Origin: Anisakis pegreffii
Taxonomy: Eukaryota; Nematoda; Chromadorea; Rhabditida; Anisakidae
DNA: 64,000 bases
Direction of reading: 5' to 3'
Assembly: GCA_035041965.1 (NCBI GenBank)
Contig: JAPYMA010002819.1
Span: forward strand, 124,001-188,000
Of this stretch, positions 22,799-35,700 are shown one piece after another (positions within the stretch are counted from its first letter, which is position 1; each line of letters begins with the position of its first letter). Below the pieces are notes generated by a model. That model was not told where the DNA came from, searched no databases, and worked only from the letters and a program-made list of their open reading frames with translations. The translations under genes and the position numbers were made by a program.

Positions 22799-24756
22799 TT
22801 AGAGATTATTCAGTTGTTAGTGGCTTGAAAGCAGAATTTGAAGTGACTATCTTTATGGTGTATTTAACAGTCAATGTTGTAGGCTAACCAATGAAGTATT
22901 GTTTGAAGTGGTTAATCATTTTCGAGCCTTTTCGTAGACATTATGAGAAGAAAAAAAAACGATTTTTGGAAGAGTATTGGGGATTTTCGGATCATAAGAG
23001 TGATTTTAGAGCTTAGATCTAGCAGCAACTGCCTGCTTTCTCTTCGTCAATCACTGCGTATTTTTCGTCATTGGTGTTTTGATATTTTGACATGCTGTTT
23101 GTTTGTACTTTTTAGCCAGTACTTTGTTGCTATCTCATATCATCTCATCACTGCCTTTCCCATATTATCACGTTGTTATTTTTAGTGTTTGAAATGATAA
23201 TTTTGTGTTCATTTGAAGAGTAGTATCGATGTGATAAGTAGTTGATATTGTTGTGTTAACGTTATGTGATATGTATCAAGTAGTGTTCTGTTCTGAAACA
23301 GTATTGTTAACAGTCTCGTCGTATTATTATTACTATTGTTGCTATTATCATTATTATTATTATTGTTGTTATTGAAAAAGTAAGAGATGTATTTTGTGTT
23401 GTTTGTTTATAACTGTATCGCCGAAAATTGCTCACTTATTGTTTCGTTTTAAAGCGATTTAAAAGTGTGTTTAATACTTCTGTATAGTCGAAGTGTAATG
23501 CTTGCCGAAATTGATGTCATATTGCATTGTATCGTTGGTGATTTCACTTGATTTAGCATTTGCATAATATCTGTCTGTTTGCATTTCGAACTCTGTGATA
23601 GTCAAGCATAATTGGATTGTATTCGAGGAATATTATATTGAAAATCTCATTTTGATTTTGATTAATCTGGAAATTCGTTTGGTTAGATCTTGAATGATGG
23701 TGTTTTGCGGAATGTCGTATTTATTTCTTCTGATGAGGTGTTCAAATTGATGATTTATTTTGTTCGTTGTTGTCTTATTGGTCGTTTCGTTCGTGTCATT
23801 TTATGTGTTATTTCAAATTGATTTGGTTTTTTTTTCGTTGTAAACGTTTAGATTTATAATTTAACGTGTGAAATTTAGGTATTTGAATGTAATTTTAGTG
23901 GAATGATGATAAATTGAAGTTTTTTAGTTTGATTGTGCTCATGCACACAAACACACACACGAAGATGTCTTACGAAAGGGTTCTCATGAGGAAACCGACC
24001 ATTTTTAATGGTACTTCATTAGATGTTTTTATTATTTGGTGATCAAATTTTTGTGAGCGTTATTCTTCTTATTGTTAATGTTATTATTGGCATGACTTTC
24101 GTTGGTAAAGGAAAATGGTGCGGTTGAAAATACAAGGAATGGGAAGAAAACGAGGCTGGAAACTGAGCATTTTTGGAGTTGAATAGAAGGGGAGTTGAAG
24201 ACACAATTAATCGCAGGTACGTCTTGAGAAAGAAATATCTATTGAGCAGTCGGAGGGAAATGAGGTTGATACTTGGGCTGGGGTTAAGGCTAATGCTCTG
24301 CCTCAATCTTATTGTTTTGTACGTCTAATCTGAGGAGATCAGTTTCCAATCAAGAGTAACGAACACTGTTATGAAGCGATTGTTGAGACTGGTTAGGAAA
24401 CCACTATTAAATGATGAAGATGGTGATGTTACATGCCGTGTGTAATACGCATGACGGCAGTTGTTTTGTTATTGACTCATTGAATGGGATTGTCATATAT
24501 TGTATTTATTGTTGGATAGTGGTTGAGTTGACTGTTCAGTTCAATTATGTCATATGTAAGTGAAGAGAGAAAGGAACTGGTTTTGGGGTCGACTCAATGA
24601 AAATTCAGTTTATATTGTTCATTGACTAGGATCCTTCGTTAGCGCGATGTCTTGTTTCGCTCTGTTCGGTGGAGGTCGTCGTTGGGTTTTTTCGGTTTTG
24701 GGAAGAATTATTTCGTCGTGGAATATTCCAACTTTTGAGGTTTACTCTTGTTGGAA
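22799..24756. other. Intergenic region, nothing recognised
   Basis: Presumed 3' UTR of the Dispatched gene and upstream region of nmd-3. It contains a TTA-rich run near 23325-23370 and a short CA repeat at 23944-23960. An ATG at 24643 opens a short frame before nmd-3 but shows no conserved sequence. Confidence 0.5.
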
Positions 24757-27692
24757 ATGGAGCAAATGCAAAGTTTGGATTTGAAAAGCGAGTCGACCGG
24801 GCGGATTGTGTGCTGTGAATGTGGTACAGTGATAGAGCCGAATTCGGCGAATATGTGCGTGGCGTGTATTCGGGCGAAGGTGGACATTACCGAGGGAATA
24901 CCGAAACAAAGTGAGTGGACAGAGTGTTGATTCCGTGATTGTTTGCTTATTTGTTGGGTACATCTTAGTTCATTTATTATAGCGTATGTGATGATGATGA
25001 ATTTGATGTGTAACGTTCGTCGAGTTTAGGTCAATTGACAAAATGTAAATTCTGTGAACGATATCTATTGCCACCAAACGGATGGTTTCATGCGGATTTG
25101 GAATCAAAAGAGTTGATGTCGTTGGCGTTGAAGAAGATCAAATCGACTCTGGCGAAAGTTTGTTGATTTGTTTAATGTTTTGTTCACTCGTTTGTTTAGT
25201 TCGCATTTGATTGATAGCATAAAATGGATAATTTCACTGGCAAATTTAAGGTTCGATTAACGGATGCATCGTTCGTATGGACAGAGCCACATTCGAAACG
25301 AATCAAAGTGAAGTTGACGATTCAAAAAGAGATACTCTCCGGTTCAATATTGCAGCAGAGTTTTATTGTGGAATTTGTGGTGTTAAATCAGGTAATGTGA
25401 ATATTGTCATAACAGTGAAACACTTATCATTTCGTGGTGATTGTGATCAGATATCACTAATTGTGATCAGTGATCAATCAGATATCAATAGATAATGCTA
25501 GTTATCAGTTCATCAAGATAGTGTAATAAGGAGTTGTGATCAGATATCAGTAATACTGATGGTGAAAATAAACAAATGAGATGTTTCTGAAGATGTGCGA
25601 TGAATGTCGTCAAGCAGAGGCAAAAGACTTCTGGCGAGCGTGTGTCCAGATTCGACAGAAATGCGATTTCAAGAAGACATTATTCTACTTGGAGCAGCTG
25701 ATATTGAAACACGGCACTCACGTCAATACGACCGCAGTGAAGCCGATGGCGACTGGCATTGATTTCTTCTATGCAAGACTACAAGATGCACGCAAATTGG
25801 TGGACCTCGTGACGGCCATTCTGCCGTGTAAATATCGTTACGCACAGGCGAGTTGTCGTTGAGAATGACCTTTTGGCTTTATTTGTTATTTTTTGGATTA
25901 GGAGCGAGGTTTTTGTGTTGCCGGATTTATAGTAGAAATGACGATGGTACTGGAGAAGTAGTAGTGGTGACGATAGTGGTTATAGTTTGATTACTGTTCA
26001 TAGCAGCAGTGAGTATGTGGGTATGACAGTAGTTTGAAGAGTGAAAATAATATTCATAACAAGAGTAATGATCTATTCTCTCAGTGACAATTTTGACTTG
26101 GAAATTTTTTTGTGTGATCTTAAAATGAAGTTCATTGGATGTATTTATATGTATTTTTTTGTAGGAGTTAGTAACGCACGATCCAAAAAACAACACATTC
26201 GATTATAAGCATACGTTTTGTGTGGATATCGTACCGATTTGCAAGGACAACATAGTCTGCTTACCGAAGAAGGTGGCGCAGTCGTTGGGGAATATGAGTG
26301 AGCTGGTGGTGTGCTTGAGGATCTCGAATTTGATCACACTGATCGATCCGTCGACACTGCAGCTTGCCGAACTGACAGCGTTAGTTTTAATTATGAGTGA
26401 TTCGGACAGTTTTGGATGATGTAAGATGCAAATTGTTTGAGTAAAATTATTTCAGTACACAATATTGGCGTGAACCGTTTGAAGCGTTGTGCCAACCGAA
26501 GCAGTTGAGTGAATATTACGTGTTGGATGTAGAGGAGTTGTACGACTTGAAACGTGGTGTAGGACACGGGCGAGTGTCGACGAAACACGTTCTGGCGGAT
26601 GTTTGGGTGGTGCGCAGTAATCAGGTGATAACCACTTTTTCATTTTTTGTTATTCTATCGAATTTTGCAGTTTTTTGTGATAATTTGTTAATGAATTTTG
26701 AAAAATTCGGATGGAATTTGACATCTGTTATGTTACTTTCAAGTTGATTTTAGTGGATAGGTGAAAATTTTTAGTGAAGTTTCATTTTTGGTGAGCGAAT
26801 TTTTATAGATGTTTTGCAGGTGGGTGAAAGTAACGCGCAGACAGTGTGTTGTCGAACACATTTGGGGCATTTGTTGAAGCCGGGCGATTTGGTTTTAGGT
26901 GAGTGGATTGATTTTTATTAAAAACAGAGGAAGGTAAATTTTTGGATGAATGAAATTCTCAAAATTTATGGAATCATTTGAACAAAATTAAAAATTTTCC
27001 TTAAAATTTTGCAGGAATTCTTTGAGAGCGTTTTTTTTTTTTTGATAATTGGCTAAAATCGTGCGGAAAATTTTGGAAATTCAGGTTTTGATTTACGTAA
27101 CAGTAACGTGAATAGTCGATTGTTGGACAAAATGAAGGCGGAGAAAATACCGGACGTGATTTTGGTGAGGAAAATATTCGATCGAAGTGCACGACAACGA
27201 CGCCGAGTGTGGAAGTTGAAGCGATTGGTGAACGATGGCAATGTGGTGAACGATAGTGCATCGGTGGAGAATGACTACGAGGTGGGGATGAGCTTGTTTG
27301 GCTTGATTTGGTTTGGGTTTAGGTGATGAGGTTGTTTGGTTAGCCGAAGATTATTTTCGAAGAAAAGTAAATTTTAGGTGGATCGGTTAGTTTTGAACAG
27401 AAAGGAGTAGTGTGAAATTTGAGTTTGAATTTTAGTATCTGTGGATGAAGTAATGTTATGATTGTGTTACTAATGTTGTCGTGAAAAATTGAAGGGTTTC
27501 CTGGAAGATTTGGAAGAAGATGCAGAGATGCGCGAGAAGATAAATATTTACAAGGACGCAGAACGTTTGAAAGCGATCGCAGTGGACGAGTACGATAAGG
27601 CAACCGAAGAGGATCTACCGAAAGGACCGTCGCTGGCTGAGATGTTGGATGATTTGGATATTAACGCTGATGTAGAAATGGCTGAGGAATAG
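24757..27692 (+). CDS. nmd-3: 60S ribosomal export adaptor NMD3
   Basis: Nine exons: 24757-24910, 25030-25157, 25251-25391, 25593-25847, 26165-26379, 26456-26624, 26820-26898, 27085-27281, 27495-27692 (TAG). They total 1536 nt, 511 aa; human NMD3 is 503. NMD3 binds the pre-60S subunit and CRM1 and drives its export from the nucleus. Visible: four Cys pairs of the N-terminal zinc region (CCEC at 19-22, CVAC at 34-37, CKFC at 57-60, CDEC at 143-146); VWTEPHSKRIKVKLTIQKE; EAKDFWRACVQIRQK; IVPICKDNIVCLPKKVAQSL; HLGHLLKPGDLVLGFD; the basic RQRRRVWKLKRL (nuclear-localisation-like); and the acidic C-terminus FLEDLEEDAEMRE and SLAEMLDDL. The intron after 25847 starts with GC (GCGAGT). The start was chosen at the ATG that aligns with the family N-terminus. 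Confidence 0.95.
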
Positions 27693-30600
27693 AGATTGTT
27701 CCGTTTGGTGATCCAGTTTTAAGTTGACTCCATTGTTCCATTTTCACAAATAATCCCTCTTGTGTTTTGATTGACAACAATTCAAGGATTTTCTAAAAAT
27801 TCGCGGAATCAGCAGTACTCTATGAATAATTTCATCCCAGAATGATTGCTCTCTCTCCTGGTTTGACTGCAGGAAACTTGGGTAAAGTATAGCATCGCAT
27901 TCCCTAGAGCCTTTGCGTGACTCAGTGGAATGTGATATATGTATTATGTTCGGTTGTTTGATTGTTTTGTTGAATTTAAAAAAATGAGATGGTGAGAAGT
28001 ATGAGGCGATATATTTTGTTTTGTTTTGTTCATTCGTACTAATGTAAAGGGTTGATCAATTCGTCGAGTGTGTGATAGTAATGATGGATCAATCAATAAA
28101 AACCGCGACAATTTGATCAGTCAATCACGATTAATTGATCAAATTTTCGCGGTCATTTTAATGATTGATTTACTTTTTTTGCGATCACTTTAATTGAGGT
28201 TCATCATCGTATTCAGTAAGAATTCAGTCTAAAGTTTGGCACTTTTCTCGTGCGGTTGATTTATGTAGTTGTTTTGTAATGGTAATGGTGATGATGGATG
28301 ATGAGATTGTATTGGGTTGATTTGGGAATGATTTACTCCATTTCGTAACAGTTTTTGCAAGATATGTTATGATTGTTTGATTGCTTTATTGTTGTTATTA
28401 CTATTATTGTTATTGTGATTGTTGCTGTTATTATGATGATTGTTGTTATTACAATATATTATATTTTAGATTACCCTAAAAGAGCATGAATAAATTCGTT
28501 CGCGATGACTTGTAGTGTTCAACCAGAACAGTACAGATGGGTTATTATCCCAAAATTTGCCTTTAATGCGAACGAATTCGATCGTATTCAGTGATTGTTT
28601 ATGGTGTCGTATAGCATTTTGAATGGATGATTTGCCTCAGAAGTGAGTTTCTCCTCAACATTAGATTCTTCGGTTTTTGACAACTGCATTCTAGAGGAGT
28701 AGTTTTTGTTCACATCACTGTAGTGGTTCAAAAAAATGAAATGGAAAATTTATTTGTATAATATTGTATACACAGAATTTGGTTCACTTCATAGGTTCGT
28801 ACTGTTTTAAGCCAGATTTTGTGGTGTTGTATTAATATTTGAGTAGTTATGGATGGTATCTGGCAGTAACTGATTACTTGGTGACATCTGAATACAGTTA
28901 CTGATACTGTTTAGTCAGTAGCAGTGGTAGATGTATGATTATCTCATTCACAATTGATAAACACATCAATCTGTCATCGTAATTCTGCTAATGATAATGA
29001 TAATGGGATGAATATTGTTGGTTTGATACGATTATGAACTGGCGATATGGTATTTATTCGTTCATTTCATGTTACAGAGTAGAGGATCGTTGGGTGTCAA
29101 TCTCATCCATCAGTGATTTCGTGTAATATTCTATCACCGTCATCAGTCTGATTTCGTCACATTCATCTCGTCTGTTTCCAAGGTAACAATTTCACTATAG
29201 AATGTGTCGCTTTTATATTTGTTGATGTTTTTTAATCATCGTCATCGATATTTTTCGGTTATTCGCATTGTGTTTTCTTGGTGATATTGATATTTGCTGG
29301 TTCGTTATTGTTTGTATTGATGTTATGATAACGTTGATGTGATATGCGCAATGTGTTTAATATTCAACATCTATATGTTGAGATAATATTTATCTATTGA
29401 GAATACATCATCTTTATATGGTTCATATACATAATATATCTGTAGTAATGATATAAGATGCAGTCAATTCATACGCGATCATATTCATATACAATACTTT
29501 TTAAAGTCTATTCACGCACAATTGAAATAACTCCTCATTCACCTCATTTCATTGATGATGCAGCGCAATGTAACTAAGCGATTTTCTATAACTGCGTTCC
29601 CGTTTCATCTTGTCTTCTCTACATGCCGCATTTTTCATGATAAAAACTTCTTGTGAAAAGAGGAAATTTTAAATTTTAAAGAGAATATGCGTTCGTTCAT
29701 AAAGTGAATTGATACGAAAGTTCAAAGTTCAAATTTCATGAAGCGAAAGTTCAAAAGGAATAAGTTTCGAGGATAATTTTTCATTCAGCGATGAAAAAAT
29801 GATTATTTGATATTGGAAAGAATATATATGCGCCGAAATAATATTATTTTGACTTTGAATCTGATTTAGTTTGAATTGAATCGAATCTCTGCTTATTTTC
29901 CGTGTGATTCGAACGCAGCACATCGATTCGCCATCTATCTTGTCTTATTTCGTGTCTTATGAATTGTTGTGTCTTATTTCGTCGTCGTTTTTAAATGTCA
30001 CGTCTTGAACGATAAAAGAACATAATGAACGCACGCAATTCTATGGGGAATTTTGATTTGCGTAATTTAGTAATTAAATATTTTTTGCTTACGATTAGAC
30101 ACAGCATATTTCATGACAGCACATTTCGCAATGTGGAGAATTGAATTCGCTATCGAATTATCGTATTATTATGTCTATGATGATATTAAGTGTAATGTAT
30201 GCTATTAAAAGCAATAACTGGCGGAATGCAGTAAGTTTTGATTTGCAATTAAATTATCCTCGTAGGTATATAGCATATTTTTACGCGCATTTCGATGTTG
30301 CTTGAATAGCTGACGATGATAATAGTGGATATATGAGAATAATGATAACAACTGATAATGATAACACTGATAATAATAGTAACGATAGCACTTTTTAGAC
30401 GCGATGCTTATTGGTATTCGTCTATTCGCAAACAAATGAAATAGTCTTGTTCTTCCTCTTAACCTTATTGTTTGTTGTGGTTGCAGCATGGCGATTTTAT
30501 GTCTCATCCCATTGTATATCCTCTATTGTCTTCGTGCACTTTCGGACGATATTACTCATTGAAATTTTGAGTGTTCATCGACGATATTACAATTCCGAAA

Positions 30601-32708
30601 ATGATATTAAATTTTTGCATCGTTCAAAAGACTTCTTCAACGTTCTTCATCTTGTTGAGCATTGAGTGTGCATGTTAAGCTTGAACAGTGAATGACACAC
30701 GACACAACATTTTACTTTATCTTTTGCATATCGATTCCTAGCGCAACGTTCCCGTCGAGTCTGTGTGTGCTGAGCTGAGTGTTTTGGTTCATTTCATGCA
30801 CACATCCATCCATACATCAGTGCATGTGCTGCATACATCGATAATATATCATCTAATGTTATATTGTCTATGTATGGCATCTGTTATCTGTTCAATACAT
30901 GAAACAGCTAGCTAAAGCTAACAGTGTACGGCTCTCAATTAACCCAGGCTTATGCCATGCACAGGGTCTGGCCTAGTGTCATATAAATCCTTCAAATGAA
31001 TCCTTCTTTGTGATAGAGAGAATGACTTAGGTGCTAAAAATGGTGGTTTTGCTTGTAAAGTCGGAAGGGATTTGAAAGGAGACTGCGAAATGGTAGGTAG
31101 GTTAGATTTTTAATTAATTGAACGGGTGGAAAGGAGGGTTAGGAGAATGCTGACGACGGTAAGGAATATAGACCATATGAGAGTAAAAGATATCTGGATT
31201 TGTGAGCGTTGTAGAATGTTGCTTAGGCATGGGTGTCTGCCTTATATCTGACATTTGATATGTGATACGTTGTGTTCTATCGTTTCGTTATCCATTGCTA
31301 CGGTACATGTCATGCCTCTTTGTTAGTTGATTATTGTGAGAAGCGCGTATCGAAAAGATAAGGTGCCTTTCCACATCGGATGGATTTTATATGGCCAGTA
31401 AGTAATATCCATGAGTATTGTTTAGCCTCATTCAGTTGGTACATCATTAGTTACTCGGAGTTTTGCTTTTGGATATCCAATGTTCATTTTCGATGTCTAA
31501 GGTTCTGGTATTGACTATTTGTGGTCCGAGTTTAATCATCCAAGGTCTGGTATTGACAGGGCAGTAGGTGTAGGAATGAGTATAGGAATGTCTGTTACAT
31601 GAATTAGTTTCGAATTGACGTATTTTAATGAATTGGCGTAATTTGAAAGCGATGCTCACTGAAAATAGTTGTAATTAAGAGTGCTGCTGCTGCTGCTAGG
31701 AGTTGATAGAGAAAATGAAAAGCATTTGAACACGTACGTTTGCATGTTGTGCATAGAATTTTTATGTTTAATTGTTCATAATGAAGTGGATATAACATTC
31801 GTTCACAGCCATTGAATTCTCATGAATTTCATTACATTCTATTGATTTCAATTTTCGTAATAGAATGAAAAAATAAACGAATGATTATGGTAAATGCGGT
31901 GAATTTGAAATTTTCTCACAAAAAAAAGTTCAAGCAAATGATTATTGCATTAGAAATGGATAAAATCTAGTAATTGTTTAATTATATATGGGATAGATCT
32001 TGTTGGTTTTAAGGTATCTGTAAAAGATTTCTTTAGTCATTATAATTGTAAGTGGAAAGAGGAGATATATTTTTAAAAGATGGATATCTTATTAATGGTA
32101 TGAGGTGTATATGAAAAAAATTCGACTGTGTTAATAGGAAGGGAAAATGCGCTATAAGAAATTGAATGCATTGTAAACTGAATGAATGTTTTCTGCTGAA
32201 AGCATGTCTCTTGATGAAGCATGCTATTCATTAATAATCACGAAACTGTTGCTATATCCTCCATCATCTTTATGTGCGATGTCTCGTTGAACTGTCACAC
32301 AACTAATTCAATTTTGATAACCACTTTACCGGTCCTATTATTTTATATGACGTATCGAATGCGAATGAACATGTTGTCATGTTAGCTGAACGCTGCTTAA
32401 TTAGTAATGCATTGGTAATGAGAGATGTATTAATTTATGTTATCGATTCGATGCGAGCTCATTTGCATTGGCCTTCCCTTTTGAGTGCCTCTAAGGGATT
32501 GAATTTCTTGGACAATTGGTTTTTTCATTATTATCAAAAATTTTCTGCGCGCCGCTGTTCATTGATAATAAGATAAAAGGTTGGGTCGGGTGCAGGGTTG
32601 TGTTATCAGGGTTGTTGGTGAGAATTATGATGATTATTGATGTTTGTAGAGCATTGGTAGTTGTTTTGAATGCATATGGTATCTGGCTGAATCGTTGGTC
32701 ATTATGAG
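27693..32708. other. Gene-poor intergenic region
   Basis: Five kilobases between nmd-3 and lrk-1. Apart from an inverted repeat at 28102-28153 and TTA/TTG-rich runs near 28390-28460, I see no motif-bearing exon. It should hold the nmd-3 3' UTR and the lrk-1 promoter. Confidence 0.5.
28102..28153. repeat. Inverted repeat (hairpin, MITE-like)
   Basis: Two 23-bp arms, 28102-28124 and 28131-28153, pair with three imperfections, one of them a G-U wobble, around a 6-nt loop. Imperfect pairing continues outside (ATCAATCA on the left with TGATTGAT on the right, about 28089-28166). The arms start ACCGCGA..., similar to the CCGCGAAA ends of the hairpin at 45528-45586. Confidence 0.6.
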
Positions 32709-35700
32709 ATGAATACTGACTCGAGTCCAGACGATAGTGGACAACTTATATATCAGGTCGGTGACATCACACGCTTAGTCTTGTGGTAAATGTGATTAAG
32801 TCCGTAATTGTTCATCTTGAATACGTGCGATTGATTATTTGACTGCGCTGAGAAACCGTTTTGGAACCATACTAAAATTTGTTGGCTTGTTTCGTGGATG
32901 TGCAGTTGAATGTGAGAAATTGAAGGCAGTTGTGTATGATAATGATGAATTACTTCGTGATTTGCTGCAAACGTCATCGAATCCAAATAAGGTGCATTAT
33001 AAGGATACGTACGGCAGAAGTGCGTTGCATATTGCCGCTCAACATGGAAATACAACCACTATCGATTTGTTAATCGAAGCTGGAGGTTTGATTCTCACTG
33101 GAATTTCTTTTTCTTGATCGATTTCTCTCAATTTCTTGATGACAGTGATCGGGCAAAGATCTTATGCTCGACTGCAACATAGACTGGCGATTTGGAGATG
33201 CAATTTGATTTCGATTACATTCTGATTGTATATTGCAAGCTCATTGGTATTTCGAATGCCTTTTCCACATTATGAGGGGCGATTTGGAGAGATGATTTCT
33301 ATGAAGACTCATCACAAGATTTGTTTCTAAGCCAGGATGCTTTGTGCAATAGTACTCAGTGGACGACGGGCTCGGAGGTGTCTGCAACATATTGAACGCC
33401 CAAATCCCTTTCATTCTCTGGCGCCTCTTTATGGGTTTGGGTTCTGCCAAGGTTGCCTTGTACGGATGTAGTCAACAATGACCGGCAGGTTCGGTTCTGC
33501 CATACCTGATTAAAAATAGTAAGCGGTTGATTTCAGCGGATGTGAATTGTATGGCAGGTGCGAGTGCACTGTGCATGACCCCACTGCATGTAGCCGCAAG
33601 TTCGGGTCAAGTCTCAGCCGTTAAACGTCTGATAGAGCATGGTGCTGATCTGCTGGCAACTGACCTGTCGGAACACTGCGCACTGGAGTTAGCACAAATG
33701 ACAAATCAATTCGAAACCGCTTGTCTTCTCATCGATGCTATCGGTTCGTCTGTTTACTCTGCTGTCACCAGATATTGTATGATGTTATCAAGTTTTTGAG
33801 TTTCCCAACCTATGATCCTTTGTGGTGCTGAAATGGCAAGGTGAATGTGGCCATCAGGTGCTTGTTTTCCTCTGGAAGCAAGACCTAGGCTCAGATAGAA
33901 TATCGACGAGTTTATCTGGGCAATTGTTTAGAAATGGATCGTGAACGGACCAGAAAACTGCATGATGATGTGATTCAAGCTTGTATTGAGGGAGATGTCT
34001 GTCGTATCGCTGAGTTATTGCCTAAATTAAGTGCGAACAATTGTGATGCGGTATTGAACGGAGCAACGCTGGACAAGAAATGTGCTTTGTATATGTGCGT
34101 TTTTATGGTTTATTTTATGGTATTTTTATAGAATCATTGCTATTGGTATTGGTATGGGAGAAATGTTTATGCTCGTCGGTTTATTCGCAGACATTTATTT
34201 GTTCGTTTGAAGAATTTCGTAATGTTAATGATGCTGAATAATTGAATGATTAGAGCGTGTTTGAACGGTCAAATAGACGTGGTAGAAGCGTTGTTGAATG
34301 TGCGTGGTCATATGCTGATTCAACCGAATACACACGATACGGTCTTGCATGCAGCGATTTCATCACAACAGCCTGAGATTGTGCTGTTGATTCTGAGAGT
34401 GAGTTCATTATTGTCATTGTGATTATTCAGTATTATTATCGTTATTGGTATTTTCGTTATTGGTATTATTTTACTTGTCTTCTCTTTATTGACTTGGTTT
34501 ATCGTTAATGGATATTGTATTCTGAAGGCGTTCACACATTTGATCCAGTCAAAAAACGTTGACGGTAGCACACCGCTGCATTGGGCATCGCAGTGCGGAA
34601 ATTTGAATGTGGTGAAATTGTGAGTTTATTTTCTATGGAATCTGTTCGTTGAAGTAATTTGTTCACTAATTAATGAGGATGACAGTGATAACACTTATCG
34701 TTAATTGTTAAATTATTATTATAGATACTTGTGATATTAACGATAATAGTGATAGTAGAGGTAGCGAATTGTAGCGATTAAATACTCACTGAGTACTGCA
34801 GTAATGAGTGTTTGATAATGGTATAATGAATGTACCGAAAGGTTAATGGAATACGCATATGAAGAGGATTTGATTACGTTAATCGAAGATGCCTCGACAC
34901 GTTTCTCGTATCGTTTCGTTGCCGATGTGAACGCGTTGGATTCAAAATGCCGTACTGCGTTATATTTGGCAGTCGCTAATTCACACTTCGACGTGGTCAA
35001 ATATCTTCTGGAAGTGAGCTCGGCTTTTTTTTCGTTTATTCGCTCGATTTGTTTACTTATCTTGTTTATTTGTTTACTTGTTTGTTGTTTAATTGTTTAC
35101 AATTAAGGTGCAATTTCCATCGATGAGCACTGATCACAAGTGCCCATTCCAAGTGGACGTGTACTGTAGTGGTGGTCGAACACCACTGATGGTTGCCGCG
35201 GCAAATGCAAATATACCAATGGTTAAGTGAGTGTTTGGATTGTTACTGATAAGTGATAATGATACTGATAGTAGCGATAGTAATGGTTGAAATGATAGCG
35301 ATAGTAATGATGGTTGCTGTGTTATTCACAGTAATCGATCGCTCGCTATTGTTCATTTGGTCAGAGTTGGCCGAGCGATTCGGTGGCCACTAACGGATAG
35401 GCGAGCGATTTTTGAGGCGGCTGAAGCTCATTTTGAGTTGGCTCGAGCTCTTTTTGAGTTGGTTGGAGCTCTTCCTAGAAGTAAATCATCGGGCACTAGG
35501 AGAGTTAGCCTAAAGCCATATTAATGATCGAATTTAGAATTTGATGAAGGCTGATGAATCTCACAATGACAATTTTATTGATGTGTTTGTTCATAAAAAT
35601 ATTTTATTGCAGATTATTGCTGGAGCACGGTGCAGATGTGAATTTACCGTGTGCGTTGACAGATGCGGATATCTGTAGCGTAGAAGGAGCGAGATGCGTG

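Noticed and set aside
24643..24735. ATG-initiated frame upstream of nmd-3 ending in a gtttac donor
   Set aside because: NMD3 similarity begins at 24757, and this frame cannot be joined with support; possibly an upstream ORF.
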